Shown piece by piece: positions 8,632-17,084 of a stretch of 64,000 nucleotides of DNA. Source of the stretch: WTGJ01 sp965237765 (GTDB lineage: Bacteria; Chloroflexota; Anaerolineae; Aggregatilineales; Phototrophicaceae). The translations under genes were made by a program, and so were the position numbers. Numbering within the stretch: the first letter of the stretch is position 1; each line of letters begins with the position of its first letter. The stretch lies in the NCBI GenBank assembly GCA_965237765.1, contig OZ250157.1:2614926-2678925 (forward strand), read 5' to 3'. Under the pieces are notes generated by a model. It did not search any database. It worked only from the letters and a program-made list of their open reading frames with translations, and was not told the origin of the DNA.

Positions 8632-11600
8632 ATGCATACCAACGACTATCTGTTCCGCGGCAACCTGGAAGAGCTCGACCCCGATGTTGCGGAACTGGTA
8701 CGTTTAGAAACCGCTCGTCAGTCCAGCACGCTCATCATGATCCCTTCGGAAAGCACCGTGCCTGAAGCGGTGCGTGAGGCAGTTGGTTCCGCTTTCCACA
8801 ACATCTACGCCGAGGGTTATCCGTTGGAATCGACGCGGCGCCTCTCACAGGCAGAAATTCTCGATTTCGGCGCGCGCATGACGGAATACCGCCGCCGCTC
8901 CGACCTGCGTTATTACAAGGGCACTGAATACGCCAATATCGTCGAGGCCTTGGCCCGGCGGCGCGTAGCGGAAGCGTTCGCAAGCGATACCGCGCCGCCC
9001 GGTTCGCTCTACGTCAACGTCCAACCCCTTTCCGGCGCTCCGGCGAATAGCGCCGTTTATACCGCGCTACTCAACGTAGGCGACACAGTGATGGGCATGG
9101 ATCTCATCACGGGTGGGCATTTGACGCATGGTAGCCCGGTCAACCGCAGCGGTTTGCAATACAACATCGTTAGTTACGGTATCCATCCCGAAACGGAGCT
9201 GCTGGATTACGAGTTGGTGCGCGCAATGGCCCTCGAGCATCGGCCGAAAATGATCATCGGCGGCTTCTCCAGTTACCCCTTCGCGCCGGATTGGCAACAA
9301 TACCGCGCGATTGCCGATGAAGTTGGTGCATATTTGCTCGCCGATGTTGCGCATGTGGCCGGGCTCATCCTGGCGGGCCTTTACCCAAATCCAGTGGGAG
9401 TCGCCGACGTCGTCACTTTCACCACGCACAAGTCGCTCCATGGGCCGCGCGGCGCCGTCGCTATTACGCACAAACGGGCGCTGGCGCGCAAGCTGGACCG
9501 CGCCGTCTTCCCCGGCGAACAGGGCGGGCCACACATCAACAGCATCGCCGCCCTGGCCACCGCCATGCGTATCGCCGCCACCGAACAATATCACGACTTA
9601 CAGCGACAGATCGTCGAAAATGCCGCCACCATGGCGGAGCGCCTGCTCGAGCGTGGCATGCGCATACCCCACGGCGGCACGGACACGCACCTGTTGTTGG
9701 TGGATTGCAAGACGCAACGAGGCGACGATGGCACTGCACTAAGCGGTGATATGGCGGCGCGGATTTTGGACCTCGTCGGCATTGTTGCCAACCGCCAAAC
9801 CATCCCCGGCGATCGCAGCGCGTTGCGGCCTTCGGGCCTGCGCTTCGGCGCTAATTGGGTCACGCAGCGCGGCGCGGGCCGCAAAGAGATGATCGAGATC
9901 GCCGATGTAATCGCCGACTTGCTCGTCGCTGCACAACCCTACAGCCTCACCGGCCGCATCCGCAAGCAAGCGCGCGCCAAAGTAGATTTCGCCGTGCTGC
10001 AAGATTGCCGAGCGCGCATCCGTCAGTTGGCTGCTGCGTTAGGGAGTGATACAGATGGCGGCGATTTCGGCTATCCGCACAACAATGACCTGCACGATGC
10101 ATCGGCGGCGGCCATTACCCTGCGCATTTCCGGCAGAGCGGCACGCGCCTTTCTGCATACGGCGCTCACGAGTGATGTCGACGTGCTGCGCGATGGCGAA
10201 ACCCAGGTCACCAGCCTGCGCGATGCAGCAGGGGATATTCTGGCTAGTGGTTTCCTGTGCCGCTTGAGCGGAGAATATACACTGCAGCTCGACGAGAATG
10301 GCACCGCCGCTACGTCTTGGCTACGCGCGCTTTCCGACGGTCTGACGATCATGGATGCGAACGATATCTATGCCAACGCGCCCGGGCCTGTGGTGATCGA
10401 AGAGATGCCCGCGCCTTCAACCACCTTGAGCGCCAGCGGAGACGCGCTGGCCATCAAGGCGTATGGTATTGGTGCTCCATATGCTGCTGGACTACCGGTG
10501 CTCCCGCGCTTCGATTGGCAAGCGCTGGAGGAAAGCAAATTGCAGATCACGCCTTTGCACGCCCAGCACCAGCAGCTCGGCGCCCGCATGGCTCCTTTCG
10601 CCGGTTATGAAATGCCGCTCTGGTATTCGTCAGTGGCAGAAGAACACAGAGCCGTCCGTGAGCGCTGCGGCATCTTCGACGTCGCGCATATGGGCGTATA
10701 TCGCGCAACAGGAGCCGGCGCCGAGCGCGCGCTAGATACCCTCACGACCAACGACGTGCGCCAGCTGCGCGTCGGCACTTCTCATTACACCTTCTTGCTC
10801 GATGTCGACGGTCAACCTTTTGACGACCTGTTGATCTACCGCCTCGGTGCGGAAGATTTCCTGCTCGTCGTGAACGCCTCCAACGATTCAAAGAATTGGG
10901 CCTGGATGAACGCGGCCATAGCCAGCAAAGCGCGCATCGATGAGGCTTACCCCGAACGACGCCTGGAAAGCGGCGAGCGCACTGTGCTGCAAGATTTGCG
11001 CGCCGACGCCAGCGGAGATGGACGTCTCGTAGACCTTGCGTTGCAAGGGCCAAAAAGCTGCGAAGCTTTGCTCACCCTCGGCGCCGATGTGAAGACGCGC
11101 CAGCGGCTCATGCGCTTGCCCTGGGCTGGCATCTCAGCGATGACGTTAGGTGGCTTCGAACTGTTCGTCTCTCGCACGGGCTATACGGGCGAGCGTATCG
11201 CATATGAGCTATTCGCGCATCCCGAACAGGCAAACGCGCTATTCGCGGCGCTCATCGAAGCGGGCGCCACACCGTGCGGCCTCGCGGCACGCGATAGTTT
11301 GCGGACAGAAGCTGGCCTACCGCTCTATGGTCAAGAACTCTCCGGACCGCTATCGCTGAATCCCGCAGACGCTGGCTTCGGGGCTTATGTGAAGCTGTAC
11401 AAGCCCTTCTTTGTCGGTAAAGCCGCTTTTATTGCCCACGAGCGCGTGCGGGATTCGGCTATTGTCCGTTTCCGCTGCACGCAACGCGGCTTGCGTCCTG
11501 CACATGGCGGTGATCCTCTCGTGGATGAGCGTGGTCGCGTCGTCGGCGTGGTAACCAGCTGCAGCGTGATGCCAGACGGTCATTTCATTGGTCTTGCTTA

Positions 11601-11754
11601 TGCGAAACGGAGTTCGGCCAAGGTTGGCAGCCAGCTGGGCGTAATCGCCGGCAGTGGGCGTGCAGGCGCGCAATCGCTCCGCGATTTACGTCTTGGTGCT
11701 CGCGTTACCGTCCCACAGGGCGTGGAAATCCTGCGCCGTTTTCCGCGCCGCTAA
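8632..11754 (+). CDS. Serine hydroxymethyltransferase-aminomethyltransferase fusion (GlyA-GcvT)
   Basis: One uninterrupted 1040-residue frame carries two enzymes. Residues 1 to about 440 are serine hydroxymethyltransferase: PLP-binding region with the Schiff-base lysine at 267 in TTHKSLHGPRGA, and ADVAHVAGL before it. Residues about 638 to 1040 are the glycine-cleavage T protein: an N-terminal APFAGYEMPLWY block, catalytic Asp in TTNDV, SRTGYTGE, ARDSLRTEAGLPLYG and the C-terminal barrel. The linker (about 440-637) contains a segment that itself resembles a degenerate GcvT N-terminal repeat (SGRAARAFLHTALTSDVDVL). A GGAAGG ribosome-binding site precedes the ATG. The two activities share 5,10-methylene-tetrahydrofolate: the T protein makes it from glycine, SHMT uses it to convert glycine to serine. 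The gene converges on the gcvH-gcvPA-gcvPB operon, which supplies the other cleavage-system proteins. I see no frameshift or stop between the halves. Confidence 0.93.
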   Translation: MHTNDYLFRGNLEELDPDVAELVRLETARQSSTLIMIPSESTVPEAVREAVGSAFHNIYAEGYPLESTRRLSQAEILDFGARMTEYRRRSDLRYYKGTEYANIVEALARRRVAEAFASDTAPPGSLYVNVQPLSGAPANSAVYTALLNVGDTVMGMDLITGGHLTHGSPVNRSGLQYNIVSYGIHPETELLDYELVRAMALEHRPKMIIGGFSSYPFAPDWQQYRAIADEVGAYLLADVAHVAGLILAGLYPNPVGVADVVTFTTHKSLHGPRGAVAITHKRALARKLDRAVFPGEQGGPHINSIAALATAMRIAATEQYHDLQRQIVENAATMAERLLERGMRIPHGGTDTHLLLVDCKTQRGDDGTALSGDMAARILDLVGIVANRQTIPGDRSALRPSGLRFGANWVTQRGAGRKEMIEIADVIADLLVAAQPYSLTGRIRKQARAKVDFAVLQDCRARIRQLAAALGSDTDGGDFGYPHNNDLHDASAAAITLRISGRAARAFLHTALTSDVDVLRDGETQVTSLRDAAGDILASGFLCRLSGEYTLQLDENGTAATSWLRALSDGLTIMDANDIYANAPGPVVIEEMPAPSTTLSASGDALAIKAYGIGAPYAAGLPVLPRFDWQALEESKLQITPLHAQHQQLGARMAPFAGYEMPLWYSSVAEEHRAVRERCGIFDVAHMGVYRATGAGAERALDTLTTNDVRQLRVGTSHYTFLLDVDGQPFDDLLIYRLGAEDFLLVVNASNDSKNWAWMNAAIASKARIDEAYPERRLESGERTVLQDLRADASGDGRLVDLALQGPKSCEALLTLGADVKTRQRLMRLPWAGISAMTLGGFELFVSRTGYTGERIAYELFAHPEQANALFAALIEAGATPCGLAARDSLRTEAGLPLYGQELSGPLSLNPADAGFGAYVKLYKPFFVGKAAFIAHERVRDSAIVRFRCTQRGLRPAHGGDPLVDERGRVVGVVTSCSVMPDGHFIGLAYAKRSSAKVGSQLGVIAGSGRAGAQSLRDLRLGARVTVPQGVEILRRFPRR

Positions 11755-11771
11755 CGCGCGACGTTCCGCTG

Positions 11772-13262
11772 CTAAGAACCAGCAACCGCGCTTGGCGGCA
11801 AGGCCGGTCTGCAACAGAGCACCAATTCCTTGGCCGCTTTTACCTCATCTAGGCGCTTGACCGGCATGGTGTGCGGCGCGTTCAGGAGCAGCTCGGGTTG
11901 CTCGCGCGCTTCCCGCGCGATCTCGCGCATCGCCGCAATGAAGCGATCGAGCGTCTCCTTGTCTTCGCTCTCTGTCGGTTCAATCATCAAGGCTTCGGGC
12001 ACGATCAGGGGAAAATAATTTGTCGGCGGGTGAAAGCCATAATCCATCAGGCGCTTGGAGATATCGAGCGCATGCACCTCATCCGCCCCTTCGAGATGTC
12101 CGGAAATTACGCATTCATGTGCGCAGATCCGCGGATAGGGAATGTGGTACGTATCCGCTAGTTGCGCGCGGATGTAGTTGGCATTCAGCACGGCATGCTT
12201 GCTGACTTCATGCAGGCCGCTTCCGCCATAGACGCTCATATACGCATAAGCGCGGACGTGCATGCCGAAATTGCCGTGGAAGGCCTTCAGGCGGCCAATA
12301 GAATGCTCCGGCATGCTCAACGTATAAAGCGGCGCTTCCTCGCTTTCCTCTTGTTCCTCAGTGATGGTGACGATGGGTCCGGGCAGGAAGGGTGACATCT
12401 TCTCGTTGACGGCGACTGGGCCGCTGCCCGGGCCACCCCCACCATGGGGAGTAGACATCGTCTTATGTAAGTTGTAATGCATTACATCGAAGCCCAGCTC
12501 GCCTGGCTTGACGACGCCCATCAGCGCGTTCATATTCGCGCCATCCATATACATCAAGCCGCCACAAGCGTGGACTGCTTCAATGATTTCGAGCACTTGC
12601 CCCTCGAAGAGCCCCAAGGTGCTGGGGACAGTGATCATCATGCCCGCGATGCGTTCGTTACATGCCGCGCGCAACGCCCCCAGATCCACATCGCCATTTT
12701 CATCGGCCGGCAATTCGACTGCCTGATAGCCAGCCATCGTCACGGTCGCCGGATTGGTGCCATGCGAGCTATTCGGCACGAGCACAATGTTCCGCTCAGT
12801 ATCGCCTCGTTGAAGATGATAAGCGCGGATCATGAGGATGCCTGCAAGTTCACCCTGCGCGCCGGCCGCCGGCTGTAAGCTCACAGCCGCCATGCCGCTG
12901 AGTTCGGCCAGCCAATCTTGCAACTGGAACATCATCGCCAACGCTCCTTGCGAGCCGGCTTCGTCCGCTAGCGGGTGCATGGTTCCAAACCCCGGCAGGC
13001 GCGCTACATCCTCGTTTAAGCGCGGGTTATATTTCATCGTGCAAGAACCGAGCGGATATAGGTCGAGGTCGATCGCGTGGTTCAGGTGGCTGAGGCGCGT
13101 GAAATGGCGCATGACCTGCAACTCCCCCAGCTCGGGAAGCGCGAGGTCATCCCTTAAGAGCGCGGCATCTATATCGCTCGGGGGGACATCCAGCGCAGGC
13201 AAACTGATCCCTATGCGGCCTGGCACGCTCTTATCGTAGAGGGTTGGTTCCAGTGGCTTCAT
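11772..13262 (-). CDS. gcvPB: Glycine dehydrogenase (decarboxylating) subunit 2
   Basis: A 496-residue PLP-binding subunit of the split P protein. It carries the lysine that binds PLP at about residue 267 in HYNLHKTMSTPHGGGGPG, together with the glycine-rich loop after it. The KYNPR and LSGMAAVSLQPAAGAQGE segments are typical of the family. With GcvPA it forms a heterotetramer that decarboxylates glycine and loads the aminomethyl group on the H-protein lipoyl arm. It overlaps gcvPA by four bases and ends 17 bases from the convergent glyA-gcvT gene. Length is normal for the B subunit, and no key motif is missing. Confidence 0.96.
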   Translation of the reverse strand: MKPLEPTLYDKSVPGRIGISLPALDVPPSDIDAALLRDDLALPELGELQVMRHFTRLSHLNHAIDLDLYPLGSCTMKYNPRLNEDVARLPGFGTMHPLADEAGSQGALAMMFQLQDWLAELSGMAAVSLQPAAGAQGELAGILMIRAYHLQRGDTERNIVLVPNSSHGTNPATVTMAGYQAVELPADENGDVDLGALRAACNERIAGMMITVPSTLGLFEGQVLEIIEAVHACGGLMYMDGANMNALMGVVKPGELGFDVMHYNLHKTMSTPHGGGGPGSGPVAVNEKMSPFLPGPIVTITEEQEESEEAPLYTLSMPEHSIGRLKAFHGNFGMHVRAYAYMSVYGGSGLHEVSKHAVLNANYIRAQLADTYHIPYPRICAHECVISGHLEGADEVHALDISKRLMDYGFHPPTNYFPLIVPEALMIEPTESEDKETLDRFIAAMREIAREAREQPELLLNAPHTMPVKRLDEVKAAKELVLCCRPALPPSAVAGS

Positions 13263-14605
13263 GCTCCCACCTCCGCCAGCCGCTCGACGAAGTCGTCAAT
13301 TTCCGCGCGGCTATTCATTTCAGTGCAACAGATCAGCATTTGGTCGGCCAGGTCGGAGAAATCCTGCCCCAGGTCATAACCGCCGATGATGCCATGTTCG
13401 ATGAGCGCCTCATTGATCTCGCTCACCGGGCGTGGGCAAGACAACACGAATTCATGAAAGAATGGCAAGGTCGTCTTGACGCGATAACCGGGTAATTCGC
13501 TGATTTGCGTTGCGGCGTAATGCGCCTTCTGGTAGCAAAGAGAGGCAACCTGCCGCAAGCCGTGCTTACCAAGTACCGCCAGATATATGCAAGCAGCAAG
13601 TGACATCAAACCCTGATTCGTGCAGATGTTGCTGGTCGCTTTATCGCGACGGATATCCTGTTCGCGTGGGCGCAGGGTCATCACATAGGCCAGGCGGCCG
13701 TCTGCGTCCTCTGTCTCACCAATGATGCGGCCAGCGATTTTGCGAACATAACGCTGCCGCGTGGCGAAATAACCCAGATAGGGACCACCGAAACTGAGCG
13801 GGATACCCAACGGCTGCCCTTCGCCGACGACGATATCAGCGCCCAATTCGCCCGGCGACTTGAGCAAAGCCAACGCTGTCGGGTTGGCAACGACCACGAA
13901 AAGCGCGCCGACAGCATGTGCGGCTTCGGCGTATGCGGCCACATCCTCAATTTCGCCGAAGAAATTTGGATAAGCGACAGCGAGCATGGCGGTATCTTTA
14001 TCCAGCAGTGCGGTAATGTGTTGAGCGTCGAGTCGCTCGTTCTCGCCCTCATCGCCGACGATTTGCAAAGATCCGCCCTGGTGGTAAGTGCGCACGACGT
14101 CGCGATAATGGGGGTGGATATTGGGGCTGAGGACGATCTTGTGGCGTTTCCGCCGCAACTGGGCGACGGACGTTGTAACCGCTTCGGCGAGGCTGGTAGC
14201 GCCGTCATAATGGCTGGCGTTGGCGGCGTCCATCCCGGTCAATGCGCATAGCATGCTCTGGTATTCGTAGGTCGCTTGCAGCGTGCCTTGCGTCATTTCC
14301 GGTTGGTAAGGCGTATAGGCGGTGAGGAATTCGCCACGCTGGATGAGGTGGTTGACAGAAGAGGGAATGAAATGATGATAAGAGCCAGCGCCGCGGAAGA
14401 GGGCGTATTCGGCCGCGCATTCGTTGGCCTCGGCGAGGGCAGTCATCAATTCCATGACTTCCAGCTGACTTTGCGGCGCAGGCAAATCCAGTTGCGGGAA
14501 GCGTAAAGCCGCCGGCACCGCATCAAACATTGTCTCTATGCTATCGACGCCAATGGCCGACAGCATCTGCTCGCGTTCTGCCTCAGTATGGGGGATGTAG
14601 GACAT
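13259..14605 (-). CDS. gcvPA: Glycine dehydrogenase (decarboxylating) subunit 1
   Basis: A 448-residue first half of the split P protein. Family landmarks: MSYIPHTEAEREQML start, FRGAGSYHHFIPSSVNHL, YTPYQPEMTQGTLQ, YDGATSLAEA, and RAREQDIRRDKATSNICTNQ-like region (seen here as LRPREQDIRRDKATSNICTN). It forms the catalytic dimer with GcvPB and helps shape the PLP pocket. It follows gcvH after five bases and overlaps gcvPB by four, so the three proteins are made from one transcript in near-stoichiometric amounts. The split gcvP form is found in many Gram-positive, thermophilic and Chloroflexota genomes, in contrast to the single-chain protein of Proteobacteria. Confidence 0.96.
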   Translation of the reverse strand: MSYIPHTEAEREQMLSAIGVDSIETMFDAVPAALRFPQLDLPAPQSQLEVMELMTALAEANECAAEYALFRGAGSYHHFIPSSVNHLIQRGEFLTAYTPYQPEMTQGTLQATYEYQSMLCALTGMDAANASHYDGATSLAEAVTTSVAQLRRKRHKIVLSPNIHPHYRDVVRTYHQGGSLQIVGDEGENERLDAQHITALLDKDTAMLAVAYPNFFGEIEDVAAYAEAAHAVGALFVVVANPTALALLKSPGELGADIVVGEGQPLGIPLSFGGPYLGYFATRQRYVRKIAGRIIGETEDADGRLAYVMTLRPREQDIRRDKATSNICTNQGLMSLAACIYLAVLGKHGLRQVASLCYQKAHYAATQISELPGYRVKTTLPFFHEFVLSCPRPVSEINEALIEHGIIGGYDLGQDFSDLADQMLICCTEMNSRAEIDDFVERLAEVGA

Positions 14606-14610
14606 AGCGT

Positions 14611-15000
14611 TCAGCGTGTCTCTATGTAAGCGGCGTAAGCTGCGGCGTCCATGAGCGTATCTAGATTGCTCACATCTTCGACGCTCAATTGGACGATCCA
14701 GCCCTTATCATAAGGGTCGGCATTGACGATTTCTGGCTCGTCCTCGAGCGTCTCGTTGACGGCCGATACGGTGCCCTGTAGATGTGCGTACAAATCCGAT
14801 GCCGCTTTCACCGATTCGACCATGCCGAAATTATCTTCTGGGCCGTAGCTTTCGCCGACTTCTGGCAATTCAAAATAGACGATATCGTTCAACATATCCT
14901 GCGCGTAGTCGGTAATGCCGATGGTAGCAATATCGCCATCGAGCCGCACCCACTCGTCCGATTTGGCGTATTTCAAGTCAGTTGGCAAATTATAATCCAT
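14611..15000 (-). CDS. gcvH: Glycine cleavage system H protein
   Basis: A 129-residue lipoyl carrier that shuttles the aminomethyl group between the P and T proteins. The lipoylated lysine is residue 65 in GMVESVKAASDLYAHL, and the fold is the expected hammerhead domain starting with DLKYAKSDEWV. It is the first gene of the gcvH-gcvPA-gcvPB operon, with a GGGGAGGGAG ribosome-binding site upstream of the ATG and a clear promoter at 15025-15053. The predicted leader is only about 18 bases, which leaves no room for a glycine riboswitch. No lipoate-attachment enzyme is encoded in the window. Confidence 0.97.
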   Translation of the reverse strand: MDYNLPTDLKYAKSDEWVRLDGDIATIGITDYAQDMLNDIVYFELPEVGESYGPEDNFGMVESVKAASDLYAHLQGTVSAVNETLEDEPEIVNADPYDKGWIVQLSVEDVSNLDTLMDAAAYAAYIETR

Positions 15001-15024
15001 GGGCTCCCTCCCCTTCGGCTGGCA

Positions 15025-15053
15025 ATTGTAGCGAAACTATGTGCCGCGTGCAA
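15025..15053 (-). promoter_or_regulatory. Promoter of the gcvH-gcvPA-gcvPB operon
   Basis: On the minus strand TTGCAC (15053-15048) and TACAAT (15030-15025) are 17 bases apart, with GC directly before the -10. The start codon of gcvH is 25 bases past the -10, giving a very short leader. A small inverted repeat AATAGC-GGTTTT-GCTATT (15070-15087) lies just upstream and could bind a regulator of either divergent gene. Confidence 0.65.
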
Positions 15054-15120
15054 TGCAATCGAGTCTAATAATAGCGGTTTTGCTATTGTAGAATCGGTGT
15101 AAACGTCATGGGGATTTGCT

Positions 15121-15918
15121 TTGCCGCAACCAATGCAGCAGCGTCGTCATACCCGCAACATTTTCGCCTTGAGCGTGGCTCTCACCTTCCTGACGATGCT
15201 GCTCCTACTCAGCGCGGCCGGCTGGTTCACCGCCGATAATAGCACGGAACCCAGCGATTTCCCGCTAGCGAACGAAGCGGGTGATCCCCTTTTGGCGGTC
15301 GTTTCGGGCACACCAATCTTTGGCGACGAAATGGTCGCGAGTACGGGCCTGGCGATCGATCCGCCGCGCGCCTTGCCAGATTTCACGCTGCTCTCCCAGG
15401 AAGAACAGCAAGTGAGTCTGAGTGATTTCCGCGGGAAGCATGTCCTGCTCTTTTTCGGCTATACGAACTGTCCCGATGTTTGCCCATTGACGTTGGATGG
15501 CTTCCGCCGCATACACTCTGATCTGGAGCCGGAACAACAGGAGCAACTCGCTTTCGTATTCATCAGCGTCGATGGCGCTCGTGATACACCACAACGGTTG
15601 CGGGAATACTTAGCGGCATTCGACGTGCCGGTTACCGCGCTATGGGGTGATGACGAAGAGATCGCCAGCGTCGGCGAACCTTATGGCCTGATCTGGCAAA
15701 TCGTCGAGCCTAGCTCAGAGATGGCGATGAACTTGTCTGATGGGCACGAGCATCAGCATAAGATGGAAGATGATGGCTATCTCATCGACCACACTTCGTC
15801 ACGCTTCCTCATCGATGCTAAAGGCCGGTTGATCCGCCGTTACTTATTCTCGCCCGACCCCGTCGCGTCGGCTGCCCTTATGCTCGCCGATTTGCGCCGT
15901 TTGCTGGCGGATGATTAA
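15121..15918 (+). CDS. SCO1/SenC family copper chaperone
   Basis: A 265-residue protein with a thioredoxin fold that delivers copper to the CuA centre of cytochrome c oxidase or acts as a membrane thiol reductase. It has one N-terminal membrane anchor (about residues 14-35) and the complete metal site: Cys117 and Cys121 in TNCPDVCP and His224 in IDHTSSRF. A His-rich loop (GHEHQHK) lies before the histidine. The start is uncertain: TTG at 15121 has a GGGGA at the right distance, while an ATG four codons on (15133) has none. It is divergent from gcvH and its stop overlaps that of alr by four bases (TTAA). No cytochrome oxidase gene lies in the window. Confidence 0.9.
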   Translation: MPQPMQQRRHTRNIFALSVALTFLTMLLLLSAAGWFTADNSTEPSDFPLANEAGDPLLAVVSGTPIFGDEMVASTGLAIDPPRALPDFTLLSQEEQQVSLSDFRGKHVLLFFGYTNCPDVCPLTLDGFRRIHSDLEPEQQEQLAFVFISVDGARDTPQRLREYLAAFDVPVTALWGDDEEIASVGEPYGLIWQIVEPSSEMAMNLSDGHEHQHKMEDDGYLIDHTSSRFLIDAKGRLIRRYLFSPDPVASAALMLADLRRLLADD

Positions 15919-17030
15919 TTGAAGTAACGTCGCGGTACGCGCGCGGAAATCGCTGTAACCACTTCATAGTTGATCGTGCCAAACCAACGAGCCAACGTTT
16001 TGGCGGAAATGCTAGCGTTTCCCTGCTTCCCAAGCAGAACTACCTCGTCGCCGGGCGCGACAGCAAGATCCTCATGAATGCGAATCGCCGTTTTCTCCAT
16101 GCTCACGTGACCGACGACCGGGCATTTACGACCGCACACGAGCACGTGTTGGGCAGCAGCCGGCGCGCGCCGATAGCCATCTGAATAACCTACCGGCAGG
16201 ATGGCGATGCGCTGTGGCGAATCGGTGAAATACGCGCGCCCATAACCCACCGAATGACCAGCCGGTAGCGCCTTTACTTGTGCAATCACCGTCTTCCAGC
16301 TCAACGCCGGGCGAAAGGAATCGCCCAAGGGCGCGGCCGGCGTTGACTCCAGGCCATATAGAGCAATTCCTATACGCAGCAGGTTGCCGATTTGTGGTCC
16401 GCCACCCAGACTGCCCGCCGAATTTGCCGCGTGGATGTAAGAGAACGAAACGCCCATCGCGGCTGCTTGAGCCAATACCCTTTCAAAAAGCGCGATTTGC
16501 CACGTGGTGAAATCGTCATCCTCGGCGGCGCTTGCAAAATGGGTGTAGATACCAGTTGCGGCGAGACGCTCGCTCTCACGGAGGGCCTGAATGGCGACCA
16601 CTGCTTCGTTAGCTAGAACGCCCATCCTGCCCATACCGGTATCGACCTTCAGGTGGACTCGCAAACGCTTGCCAGCTGGCATCGCTGCTTCGTAAGCGGC
16701 GATGGTTGTCAGATCGAACGCTGTGAGCGCAATGCCGGCCTCGCCGGCGGTCGGCGCATATTCCGCTGGGCAATATCCGAGCACGAGGATTTCCCGCCGA
16801 ATACCCGCGGCGCGCAGGGCCAGCGCCTCTTCTAACGCCGCAACTGCTAGCTGATCTGCGCCGCCGGCCAACGCGCGCTCCGCCGCCAGCACAGCGCCAT
16901 GACCATAGCCATCCGCCTTGACGACGGCGAGCCATGTTCGCTCTGGGCCGGCACGCTTCGTAATGGCGCGCGCGTTTTCCTCGATGGCCGCCAGGTCAAT
17001 TTCCAGCCAGCAGCGAGTCGCAACTTCCAT
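15915..17030 (-). CDS. alr: Alanine racemase
   Basis: A 371-residue fold-type III PLP enzyme that makes D-alanine for peptidoglycan. The PLP lysine is residue 38 in VVKADGYGHGA, and the second catalytic base, Tyr263, is in SVGYGRAYF. Other landmarks are HLKVDTGMGRMG, HAANSAG and the C-terminal VGHVSMEKTAI block. Length is normal. It is divergent from tgt with 54 bases between starts; the shared gap holds a nearly symmetric TATAAT-like element. Peptidoglycan synthesis is thus supported for this organism, which fits most Chloroflexota only partly, since cell walls vary in that phylum. Confidence 0.96.
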   Translation of the reverse strand: MEVATRCWLEIDLAAIEENARAITKRAGPERTWLAVVKADGYGHGAVLAAERALAGGADQLAVAALEEALALRAAGIRREILVLGYCPAEYAPTAGEAGIALTAFDLTTIAAYEAAMPAGKRLRVHLKVDTGMGRMGVLANEAVVAIQALRESERLAATGIYTHFASAAEDDDFTTWQIALFERVLAQAAAMGVSFSYIHAANSAGSLGGGPQIGNLLRIGIALYGLESTPAAPLGDSFRPALSWKTVIAQVKALPAGHSVGYGRAYFTDSPQRIAILPVGYSDGYRRAPAAAQHVLVCGRKCPVVGHVSMEKTAIRIHEDLAVAPGDEVVLLGKQGNASISAKTLARWFGTINYEVVTAISARVPRRYFN

Positions 17031-17071
17031 CTACCGAGCCATCCAGCGCATCTTCCCCATCCGTAGGCCAG

Positions 17072-17077
17072 TATAAT
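17072..17077 (+). promoter_or_regulatory. TATAAT -10 element next to the tgt start codon
   Basis: TATAAT ends seven bases before the tgt ATG (17085), so transcription from it would start at or next to the start codon, implying a leaderless message. The same bases read TTATAC on the other strand and could serve alr. No good -35 is visible. Confidence 0.4.
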
Positions 17078-17084
17078 CCATGCT

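Noticed and set aside
15001..15053. Glycine riboswitch before gcvH
   Set aside because: The promoter is too near the start codon (leader about 18 bases) to hold an aptamer.
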